Part shown: one piece after another, positions 1-4,833 of the stretch | Numbering within the stretch: position 1 is the first letter of the stretch | Layout: the number at the start of each line of letters is the position of its first letter | Source: Ruaniaceae bacterium | Lineage (GTDB): Bacteria; Actinomycetota; Actinomycetes; Actinomycetales; Actinomycetaceae | DNA length: 6,828 nucleotides | Direction: 5' to 3' | NCBI GenBank assembly: GCA_030450655.1 | Contig: JAKDIE010000073.1 | Coordinates: 1-6,828, forward strand | Translations under genes and position numbers: made by a program | The notes under the pieces: generated by a model | What the model was told of the DNA's origin: nothing | Databases searched by the model: none | What the model saw: the letters and a program-made list of their open reading frames with translations, nothing else

Positions 1-107
1 TCCGGGTTGGTGGGGGTCACGGCGACTGTACCGCCCTCCTTGGGCTGTTCCACGTTGGGCTTGTAGGTGGGCGGCGTGTAGCTACCGCCCCCGGAGGGCG
101 CGGCGGA
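1..107 (-). CDS. Fragment of a cell-surface repeat protein (partial at both ends)
   Basis: Read on the minus strand, this stretch is open and encodes a Ser/Gly/Pro-rich segment containing YTPPTYKPNVEQPKEGG followed by TVAVTPTNP. The pattern Tyr-x-Pro, then Pro-Lys-x-Gly-x-Thr-Val-x-Val-x-Pro-x-Asn resembles the repeats of Rib/alpha-like, wall-anchored surface proteins of Gram-positive bacteria. This is recognition by pattern only. The frame leaves the window at base 1. On its N-terminal side it runs straight into the antisense of the GH2 gene, so the real coding sequence must end somewhere between roughly 82 and 110. No start codon or ribosome binding site is visible. It is therefore either a broken gene remnant or sequence joined by an assembly error. 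A chance open frame in GC-rich DNA is possible but less likely, given the low-complexity surface-protein composition. Confidence 0.4.
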
Positions 108-108
108 G

Positions 109-1485
109 GTGGAGATCGTGGTGGGCGTCCGCGATCCCGTACCGGGCGGCGGCCAGATGTACGGGAAGCAGTCCGATACGCCCGGCGGGATCTGGTACAC
201 GGCCACCAGCGGCATTTGGGGCTCAGTGTGGGCGGAACCGCTTCCGCGCGCTGACGCGATCACGCGCGTCACCACTCGCACGCACGCAGATCGCACTGGC
301 TTCGATGTGTGGGTGGAGGCCGAAAGCCCGGCCGAGGTCACTGTTGAGGTGGAGTTGCCCGAGGGCGGCACCACGATGGTGACGGGACAGGCTGGCGAGC
401 CCATCGCCGTCGGGCTCAGAAACCCGCGGCTCTGGAGCCCCAGTGACCCGTACCGGTACCGGTTGCGCGTGAGCGCGGGCGAGGACGAGGTGAGCAGTTG
501 GGCGGGCGTGCGCACCGTGGAGATCGGGCCGATTCCTGGGGCGGATCCCTCGGAGCGGACGGCGGTGCTCGTGAACGGCGAGGCGGTGCTGGTGAACACT
601 CCCCTCGATCAGGGTTACTGGCCCGAGACGGGCCTGACTCCGCCCGCGGACGAGGCGCTCGCCTTTGACCTGCTCGCGATGCGCGAGCTCGGGTTTAACG
701 GCGTGCGGAAGCACATCAAGGTGGAATCGCGGCGGTTCTACGATCACGCGGATCGCCTCGGAATGCTCGTGATTCAGGACGTGGTCAACGGCGGCGCGCC
801 CCGCGTGACCATCAACCAGTCGCGCGTGATTCAGGCACTCGACATCCAACTCGGGGACACCGCAGCGCGGCATCTGAGCGCGGCAGGGCGCTCCTCGCGG
901 GCGAACCGCGAGCGCTTCGAGGTGGATCTCGCCGGGATGGTTCGGCTGCTGGATCCGCACGCGTGTGTGGTGATGTGGACGCTGTTCAACGAGGCATGGG
1001 GCCAGTATGAGACGGATCGTCTCGAGGGGTATCTGCGTTCGCTCGATCCCACCCGGCTCATCGATGCTGCCTCCGGCTGGTTCGATCAGGGCGGCGGGGA
1101 TTTCCGCAGCCGCCACCGCTACGTGCTTCGCCTGATCCGGCCGCCGCAGCGCGATCGGCGGCCGTTCTTCCTCTCGGAGTTCGGCGGCCACAATCTCGCG
1201 GTGGAGGGGCACTCCTGGGACGGCACCGGCAGGTACGGCTACACCTTCCACAGCGACCCCGCGGCACTCAACGAGGCCCTCGCCGATCTCTACCGCACGC
1301 AACTCATCCCGCTCGTGGCGCACGGCCTGCGCGGCTGCGTGTACACGCAGGTGAGCGACGTGGAGACGGAGAACAACGGGCTGCTCACCTACGACCGGCA
1401 GGTGGTCAAGCCTGATGCAGATCTGATGCTGGAGTTGAACGCCGAGCTCTATGCGGCGTTCGCCGCGATTGGAGGAACCCCATGA
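109..1485 (+). CDS. Glycoside hydrolase family 2 protein, N-terminally truncated
   Basis: This is a retaining beta-glycosidase of the GH2 type (beta-galactosidase/glucuronidase/mannosidase clan); its substrate cannot be read from sequence. Counting from GTG 109, residues 1-45 are the end of the sugar-binding jelly roll (VRDP, GKQ, then IWYTATSGIWGSVWAEPLP). About 46-137 form the immunoglobulin-like sandwich, and about 138-458 the TIM barrel. Glu295 in FNEAWGQ is the expected acid/base and Glu357 in LSEFGG the expected nucleophile; both are present, so the catalytic half looks intact. The frame is open only from base 82 (TAG at 79-81). The first ~120-150 residues of the usual sugar-binding domain are missing, and the GTG at 109 has no properly spaced ribosome binding site, so it is a nominal start. 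The 3' end overlaps the permease gene by four bases (ATGA), indicating coupled translation. The GH2 call is secure; functionality depends on whether the 5' truncation is real. Confidence 0.88.
   Translation: MEIVVGVRDPVPGGGQMYGKQSDTPGGIWYTATSGIWGSVWAEPLPRADAITRVTTRTHADRTGFDVWVEAESPAEVTVEVELPEGGTTMVTGQAGEPIAVGLRNPRLWSPSDPYRYRLRVSAGEDEVSSWAGVRTVEIGPIPGADPSERTAVLVNGEAVLVNTPLDQGYWPETGLTPPADEALAFDLLAMRELGFNGVRKHIKVESRRFYDHADRLGMLVIQDVVNGGAPRVTINQSRVIQALDIQLGDTAARHLSAAGRSSRANRERFEVDLAGMVRLLDPHACVVMWTLFNEAWGQYETDRLEGYLRSLDPTRLIDAASGWFDQGGGDFRSRHRYVLRLIRPPQRDRRPFFLSEFGGHNLAVEGHSWDGTGRYGYTFHSDPAALNEALADLYRTQLIPLVAHGLRGCVYTQVSDVETENNGLLTYDRQVVKPDADLMLELNAELYAAFAAIGGTP
1471..1476 (+). promoter_or_regulatory. 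Ribosome binding site of the MFS permease gene
   Basis: GGAGGA lies five bases before ATG 1482, inside the last codons of the GH2 gene. Together with the ATGA stop/start overlap it fixes the permease start and implies re-initiation by ribosomes finishing the GH2 message. Confidence 0.8.
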
Positions 1486-2762
1486 GCTTCGCCGATGCAG
1501 GGACAGCCCCGCGGGTTCCTGGACGCACCTGGACGATCATCGTGCTACTGGGGCTCTCCGGGCAGATCGCCTGGAACGTCGAAAACACGTGGTTCGCCAC
1601 CTTCGTGTACGACACGATCACGCCGGATTCCCGGCCAATCGCCGCGATGACGGCGATCTCGGCGGCCGTCGCCACCGCCACGACGCTCGGCGTGGGTGCG
1701 TGGAGCGACCGGCTCGGCCGGCGCAAGCCGTTCATCCTCATCGGGTACGTGCTGTGGGCTCTCTCGACCGCCATCTTCCCCGCCGCAGCCATCCCGCAGA
1801 GCGTGGGGATCGCCGTCTTCCTCGTGATCCTGCTCGATGCGGTGATGACGTTCTTCGGCTCGACGGGCTACGACGCCGCCTTCAATGCGTGGGTCACGGA
1901 CGTGACGAAGCGCGGCAATCGAGGCGTAGTGGAGGGCGTCATCCAAGCGTTGCCGGTGCTCGCCACGATGATCGGTATGGGCGTCTCGGGGTTCGTGATC
2001 GACTCGTTCGGTTACACCCCGTTCTTCCTCGCGTTGGGCGGAATCGTGCTCGCAATGGGGCTCGTGGGCAGCGGCCTGCTCGAGGACGCACCCGATCTGC
2101 GGCCCGCCCGCGTGGAATCCGTGTGGGCGGATCTGCGCCGCCTCCTCAGCCTGGCCTCGATCCGAGAGAACTCGGCGCTCTTCCTTGTGTTCATCGCGCT
2201 GTGCACGTTCTCGATCGGCTGGCAGATCACGTGGCCGTACGAGGTGATCTACCTGAACAACACGGTAGGCATCTCCAAGACCGATGCCGGCATCATCACC
2301 GCCATGATCGCGCCGGTGCTGCTCCTGCTGGCGATCCCGATCGGGCGCCTCACGGACGCGGGCCGCGGGTTCCCGGTGGCGATCGCCGGGTACATCATCT
2401 CGGCGATCGGTTTCATCGGCTTCGCTTTCAGCAGTTCGCTCGTGTGGCTTGCCGTCTTCGGGGCACTGAAGAGCGTTGGATTCCTGATGAACATCGTGCT
2501 GGTGGCGTGGCATCGCAATCTTCTGCCCGACGACGCCCGCGGGGCCTACCAGGGCGTGCGGCTCATCTTCATGGTGTTGATTCCCATGGTGGTGGGGGCC
2601 ACGATCGGCTCCGTGCTGATCCAGACGTTCGGCGAATCGGCGATCATCGACGGGCGCGCGGGCGTCACGCCGCCCTCGCTCATCTACTGGGCGGCCGCTC
2701 TCGTCACTCTGAGCACCCTGATCCCGGTGGCGATCCTGCGCCGTCGATCACAGGCTCACTGA
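1482..2762 (+). CDS. MFS permease, probable glycoside transporter
   Basis: This 426-residue integral membrane protein of the major facilitator superfamily probably imports the substrate of the adjacent GH2 enzyme. Twelve hydrophobic segments can be picked out, beginning near residues 16-38, 52-73, 84-103 and 110-129, followed by two more before a longer cytoplasmic loop (about 205-230) and six after it. The MFS motif A is clear between helices 2 and 3 (GAWSDRLGRRKP, residues 72-83). A degenerate copy, PIGRLTDAGRG, lies between helices 8 and 9. The conserved N-terminal helix includes GQIAWNVENTWF, with charged and polar residues that could contact sugar. Length is normal for the family. The start is fixed by a good ribosome binding site and the ATGA overlap with the GH2 gene. 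Substrate is inferred only from context. The gene ends 7 nt into the convergent formate/nitrite transporter gene. Confidence 0.9.
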   Translation: MSFADAGTAPRVPGRTWTIIVLLGLSGQIAWNVENTWFATFVYDTITPDSRPIAAMTAISAAVATATTLGVGAWSDRLGRRKPFILIGYVLWALSTAIFPAAAIPQSVGIAVFLVILLDAVMTFFGSTGYDAAFNAWVTDVTKRGNRGVVEGVIQALPVLATMIGMGVSGFVIDSFGYTPFFLALGGIVLAMGLVGSGLLEDAPDLRPARVESVWADLRRLLSLASIRENSALFLVFIALCTFSIGWQITWPYEVIYLNNTVGISKTDAGIITAMIAPVLLLLAIPIGRLTDAGRGFPVAIAGYIISAIGFIGFAFSSSLVWLAVFGALKSVGFLMNIVLVAWHRNLLPDDARGAYQGVRLIFMVLIPMVVGATIGSVLIQTFGESAIIDGRAGVTPPSLIYWAAALVTLSTLIPVAILRRRSQAH

Positions 2763-3574
2763 CTCGTTGCGACACCCTCGGGCGCTGCCACGGCAACTTT
2801 GGGGGAACCGCCCACTATCCAGTAGGCGATGCCGATGATGGCGCCACCAATCACGTTCCCGAGGCCCACCCACAGGATGTTGCGACCGAACAGTTCAAGC
2901 GTGGCGAAGTCCGCGCCGGTGAAGAGCCCGATTCCGTAGGTGGTCATGTTGGCGATCACGTGCTCGAAGCCGGAGGAGATGAATGCGAAGATCGCGGCGA
3001 AGATCAGCGCGATCTTGGCGCCTTCGGAGGCCACGCGTGAGGACATCCAGATCGCCAGGCACACGAGAAGGTTGCAGAGGATCCCGCGCATGAGCAGCTC
3101 CACGGGGGTCTCGTGCGCCTTGCTCTCCAGCATTCCGTGCAGCATCTCTTCGGCCGCCGGATTGGAGTGAAGAACCCGCGAAAGCGCGATCAGGCCCGCG
3201 AACGCGAGCGCGCCGAGCAGATTCAGCACCACCGTGACGATGAGGGTGCCGATCCCGCGCGCGTGGGAGATCACCCCCATGAACGCGCCGATGGGCAGGG
3301 TCATCATCCCAGAGGTGGCCAGGTCCGCGCCGGCGAACACGGTCAAGGTGAGCGCCACGCCGAACACGAGCCCGGAAACGAGCTTCGCCAGTCCGTCACC
3401 CGCGGCCAGGAGCGGCCCAGCCGTGCTAACCATCAGCACCACGCCGATCCCCATGTACACCCCGGCGAGCATTCCGGTGACCAGGAACCTTCCGGGAGTT
3501 CGGAGCATATCGCTCTTGTGAAGGGCCGCATCGGCTTGGGCATTGAGGGTTTCGGGGATCGAGAGCACGGCCAT
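2756..3574 (-). CDS. Formate/nitrite transporter family (FNT) channel
   Basis: This 272-residue protein is of the FocA/NirC family, pentameric inner-membrane channels that pass formate, nitrite, or related small monovalent anions. Six hydrophobic segments fit the FNT fold, with the first at about residues 29-53. The two internal half-repeats show the signature regions: FAGADLATSGMMTLPIGAF in the first, and SGFEHVIANM in the second. His205 in the latter is the family's central pore histidine. The segment LLMRGILCNLLVCLAIW is also typical. Length matches the family. ATG 3574 is chosen because the N-terminal SIPETL...ADAALHKS aligns in style with FNT N-termini, although no clear Shine-Dalgarno precedes it. 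No nitrite reductase or pyruvate formate-lyase gene is in view, so formate versus nitrite cannot be decided. The last bases overlap the convergent permease gene, leaving no room for a dedicated intergenic terminator. Confidence 0.93.
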   Translation of the reverse strand: MAVLSIPETLNAQADAALHKSDMLRTPGRFLVTGMLAGVYMGIGVVLMVSTAGPLLAAGDGLAKLVSGLVFGVALTLTVFAGADLATSGMMTLPIGAFMGVISHARGIGTLIVTVVLNLLGALAFAGLIALSRVLHSNPAAEEMLHGMLESKAHETPVELLMRGILCNLLVCLAIWMSSRVASEGAKIALIFAAIFAFISSGFEHVIANMTTYGIGLFTGADFATLELFGRNILWVGLGNVIGGAIIGIAYWIVGGSPKVAVAAPEGVATSQ

Positions 3575-3654
3575 AGTCTGACATCTGGACAGTTATCCAC
3601 AGTGTGCCGAAGGTCCCTCAGCGGGCCCTATGCCAAATCTGTGACGCTAACCTC
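3575..3654. promoter_or_regulatory. Divergent promoter region between the FNT and cyclodehydratase-like genes
   Basis: This 80-base gap separates two divergently transcribed genes and must hold both promoters. It contains TTATCCACA (3593-3601), identical to the consensus DnaA box, and a short dyad TGGA-N6-TCCA around it. A TAACCT hexamer at 3648-3653 resembles an actinobacterial -10 on the plus strand, but it lies too close to ATG 3655 to serve that start. I see no convincing -35/-10 pair for either gene. Confidence 0.4.
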
Positions 3655-4416
3655 ATGCATGTTTTATGGAGGGGACCCGGTGAGGTCCAGATCGGGACCG
3701 ACGCCGGCCGGTCCACCATTTTCACGAATCTCACCTCGGCGGAGGAGCGGGTCTTGCTGGCAGTCCCCCGTCTCTCCGATTCCGCGCGCGAACAGGCACG
3801 CCTCGCGGCCGGGATCGAGGGCGAGCGGTGGGCTGAGTTCACGGCTCACTTCGTGAAGGACGAACCGTACCGGCCGATCCGCGGGATGGTGGTGGCGCTC
3901 GACTCCCACCCGATCACGGAGCGGGTACGCTCGCTCCTTGGGCGTATCGGGGTCGAATCCTCAGGGGGCGGCCAAACCGACGTGGGCCGACGCGTGGCGG
4001 TGTTGACGGATGCGTGGGTCACGGACCCACTGCGCATCCATGAGTTGCTGGCGGCAGACGTCCCGTATCTACCGATCGTGATCGAAGAATCGGGAACGGT
4101 GGTAGGGCCGAGCGTGGTGCCCGGTGCGACCCCGTGCACCACCTGCATCCATCTCGCGCGCACGCGGGCGGATCCGAAATGGCCGGTGATGGCGACCCAA
4201 CTCCGCACAGTGCCTCAACGGCGGCTCTCGCTCATGGAGATCGAGACAGCTGCGGCCCTCGCCACGCACGCGCTCGCGGGACTGTTAAGCGGGCACGCGA
4301 GCGGCGGCTGGCACGTGAGCGACGAGCGGTGCCTGCCTCTCGCCGCACCACGCGCCCTGCCATGCGGTTGCGGAGCGCTTACGCCACTTTCCGAGGGCGA
4401 CCGCGACCGCGCTTGA
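3655..4416 (+). CDS. Orphan E1-like/cyclodehydratase-domain protein (TOMM leader-binding type)
   Basis: This predicted cytoplasmic protein of 253 residues resembles the 'bacteriocin biosynthesis cyclodehydratase' (TIGR03882-like) family, relatives of the ThiF/MoeB E1 fold that bind peptide leaders in thiazole/oxazole-modified microcin systems. An N-terminal winged-helix-like part (VLWRGPGEVQIGTD, then TNLTSAEERVLLAV) precedes a Rossmann-like region (RRVAVLTDAWVTDPLRIHELL). Next comes the signature PCTTCIHLARTRADPKWP and a C-terminal PCGC. Cys161, Cys164, Cys237 and Cys239 could form the structural zinc site of this fold. No GxGxxG nucleotide loop is visible, so it is probably non-catalytic. 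No YcaO protein, precursor peptide or dehydrogenase is nearby. The frame is open to GTG 3604, but that would leave only 29 bases to the divergent FNT start, so ATG 3655 just before the family-like VLWRGPGEV is preferred. The 3' end overlaps whiB7 antisense by 38 nt. Family placement is fairly sure; function is unknown. Confidence 0.78.
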   Translation: MHVLWRGPGEVQIGTDAGRSTIFTNLTSAEERVLLAVPRLSDSAREQARLAAGIEGERWAEFTAHFVKDEPYRPIRGMVVALDSHPITERVRSLLGRIGVESSGGGQTDVGRRVAVLTDAWVTDPLRIHELLAADVPYLPIVIEESGTVVGPSVVPGATPCTTCIHLARTRADPKWPVMATQLRTVPQRRLSLMEIETAAALATHALAGLLSGHASGGWHVSDERCLPLAAPRALPCGCGALTPLSEGDRDRA

Positions 4417-4615
4417 CGGCGATGATCACGCCATCGAGCAGGATCCTGCCGCCCCAGACACCCCATGGCTCGGCGCGCTCAATCGCACCCGCGAGGCATT
4501 CTCGTCGCAATGGGCATGTCCCGCACAACTCCTGGGCGAGAGCCAACTCCGATGCGCGTTCGGCGAACCAGAGGTCAGGACTAGTGCTCTGACACGGTGT
4601 GGTTATGTGATTCAC
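4379..4615 (-). CDS. whiB7: WhiB7-type transcriptional regulator
   Basis: This is a 78-residue iron-sulfur WhiB-family protein. WhiB7 works with the primary sigma factor to activate intrinsic antibiotic-resistance genes and its own promoter. The four cluster-binding cysteines are Cys8, Cys31, Cys34 and Cys40 (C-x22-C-x2-C-x5-C). The glycine motif EPWGVWGG (residues 49-56) follows, and the C-terminus is the AT-hook RGRGRPRK (69-76) that separates WhiB7 from other Wbl proteins. The start is GTG 4615 because AGGAGA lies six bases upstream and the protein then begins close to the first cysteine, as in known WhiB7 proteins. A longer reading back to TTG 4783 would swallow the leader and is rejected. 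The gene is 211 nt downstream of uvrD2 on the same strand, but has its own candidate promoter and a structured leader with an upstream ORF. Its last 38 nt lie antisense to the end of the convergent cyclodehydratase-like gene. Confidence 0.95.
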   Translation of the reverse strand: MNHITTPCQSTSPDLWFAERASELALAQELCGTCPLRRECLAGAIERAEPWGVWGGRILLDGVIIAVKRGRGRPRKVA

Positions 4616-4621
4616 GGAAGA

Positions 4622-4627
4622 TCTCCT
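4622..4627 (-). promoter_or_regulatory. Ribosome binding site of whiB7
   Basis: AGGAGA on the minus strand is spaced six bases (TCTTCC) from GTG 4615 and decides the whiB7 start. It is entirely contained in the 3' arm of the hairpin at 4622-4649. Confidence 0.8.
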
Positions 4628-4649
4628 GGCCGGTGCCCCGGCCGGGAGA
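4622..4649 (-). promoter_or_regulatory. Shine-Dalgarno-sequestering hairpin in the whiB7 leader
   Basis: In the whiB7 transcript the arm UCUCCCGGCCGG (4649-4638) can pair with CCGGCCAGGAGA (4633-4622) around the tetraloop GGCA. That gives eleven Watson-Crick pairs and one internal C-A mismatch (4644/4627). The last six bases of the 3' arm are the whiB7 Shine-Dalgarno, so the closed form should block initiation. The sequence after the stem (TCTTCCGTG) is only weakly U-rich, so a classical intrinsic terminator is less likely than translational control, though actinobacterial terminators can lack long U-tracts. The stem begins 9 nt after the stop codon of the upstream ORF, so a ribosome terminating there would reach into the 5' arm. 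The structure is plain in the sequence; its regulatory role is inferred. Confidence 0.75.
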
Positions 4650-4658
4650 CCGAGGACT

Positions 4659-4766
4659 TTACGTGAGGGAGGCGGAGGTGGCGGTGCCCGAAGCGACGCG
4701 GGGACGCGAAGTGGGCGCAGTGGTGCCACGGACGATCGCGATGTACGCGAAGCTACGAATGAACAC
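4659..4766 (-). CDS. whiB7 leader peptide (upstream ORF, 35 residues)
   Basis: This short ORF starts at GTG 4766 and ends at TAA 4661-4659. It is preceded at six bases by AAGGAGG (4779-4773), the best Shine-Dalgarno in the window. The peptide starts MFIRSFAYIAIVRGTTAP and continues with a Ser/Thr/Ala/Arg-rich tail. It shows no membrane helix, no polyproline and no recognisable stall motif. It lies in a different frame from whiB7 and stops 43 nt before the whiB7 start, just ahead of the sequestering hairpin. In mycobacteria, whiB7 is known to be controlled through a leader with an upstream ORF, whose impaired translation by ribosome-targeting drugs switches the gene on. This ORF is in the right place and form for that job. 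Being short, it could be missed by gene callers. I do not recognise the peptide itself. Confidence 0.72.
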   Translation of the reverse strand: MFIRSFAYIAIVRGTTAPTSRPRVASGTATSASLT

Positions 4767-4774
4767 GTGGCACC
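4722..4774 (-). promoter_or_regulatory. Alternative hairpin over the start of the whiB7 leader ORF
   Basis: GGTGCCACG (4774-4766) is a perfect nine-base complement of CGTGGCACC (4730-4722), closing a 35-nt loop. The pairing covers the last bases of the leader-ORF Shine-Dalgarno, the spacer and the first base of its GTG. It uses codons 13-15 of the leader ORF as the other arm. Inside the loop is a second perfect stem, TCGCG-TACAT-CGCGA (4750-4736). Translation of the leader ORF would unfold both. A regulatory role is inferred. Confidence 0.5.
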
Positions 4775-4795
4775 TCCTTCCAAGAATCGTTAGCA

Positions 4796-4833
4796 ACGTT
4801 AGCCCACCCGCCGGATGACGTCCAGGCTATTTA
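4796..4833 (-). promoter_or_regulatory. Candidate whiB7 promoter with upstream A/T block
   Basis: On the minus strand TGGACG (4824-4819) and TAACGT (4801-4796) are separated by exactly 17 nt, matching -35 and -10 elements of the primary sigma factor. Transcription would begin near 4790-4788, about ten bases before the leader-ORF Shine-Dalgarno. Three bases upstream of the -35 lies TAAATA (4833-4828), one of the few A/T-only runs in this GC-rich region. From memory, WhiB7-dependent promoters in mycobacteria carry a short A/T-rich block at about this distance, contacted by the WhiB7 AT-hook, so this is consistent with autoregulation. The block overlaps the last codons and stop of uvrD2. Confidence 0.6.

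Noticed and set aside
223..1323. A 366-codon minus-strand open frame inside the GH2 gene
   Set aside because: It is antisense to a recognised catalytic domain, with His/Arg/Pro-rich composition typical of shadow frames.
2750..2815. Possible terminator between the convergent permease and FNT genes
   Set aside because: The coding ends overlap. The only dyad (GTTGC...GCAAC) lies within FNT coding sequence, is short, and has no U-tract.
1451..3040. A 529-codon plus-strand open frame across the permease and FNT genes
   Set aside because: Its translation is Arg/His/Pro/Gly-rich, lacks any domain, and overlaps two well-supported membrane protein genes. It is a GC-rich shadow frame.
3604..3654. GTG 3604 as the start of the cyclodehydratase-like gene
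   Set aside because: It would leave only 29 bases to the divergent FNT start, has no Shine-Dalgarno, and adds 17 residues unlike the family N-terminus.
3668..3682. GGAGGGG with GTG 3680 as a strong start signal
   Set aside because: The GTG is out of frame with the conserved protein, and the purine run encodes the family-like residues LWRGPG, so the resemblance is coincidental.
4379..4783. A 134-residue version of WhiB7 starting at TTG 4783
   Set aside because: The extra N-terminus is low-complexity Pro/Arg sequence read through the leader ORF and hairpin in another frame. GTG 4615 has a well-spaced Shine-Dalgarno and gives the normal WhiB7 length.
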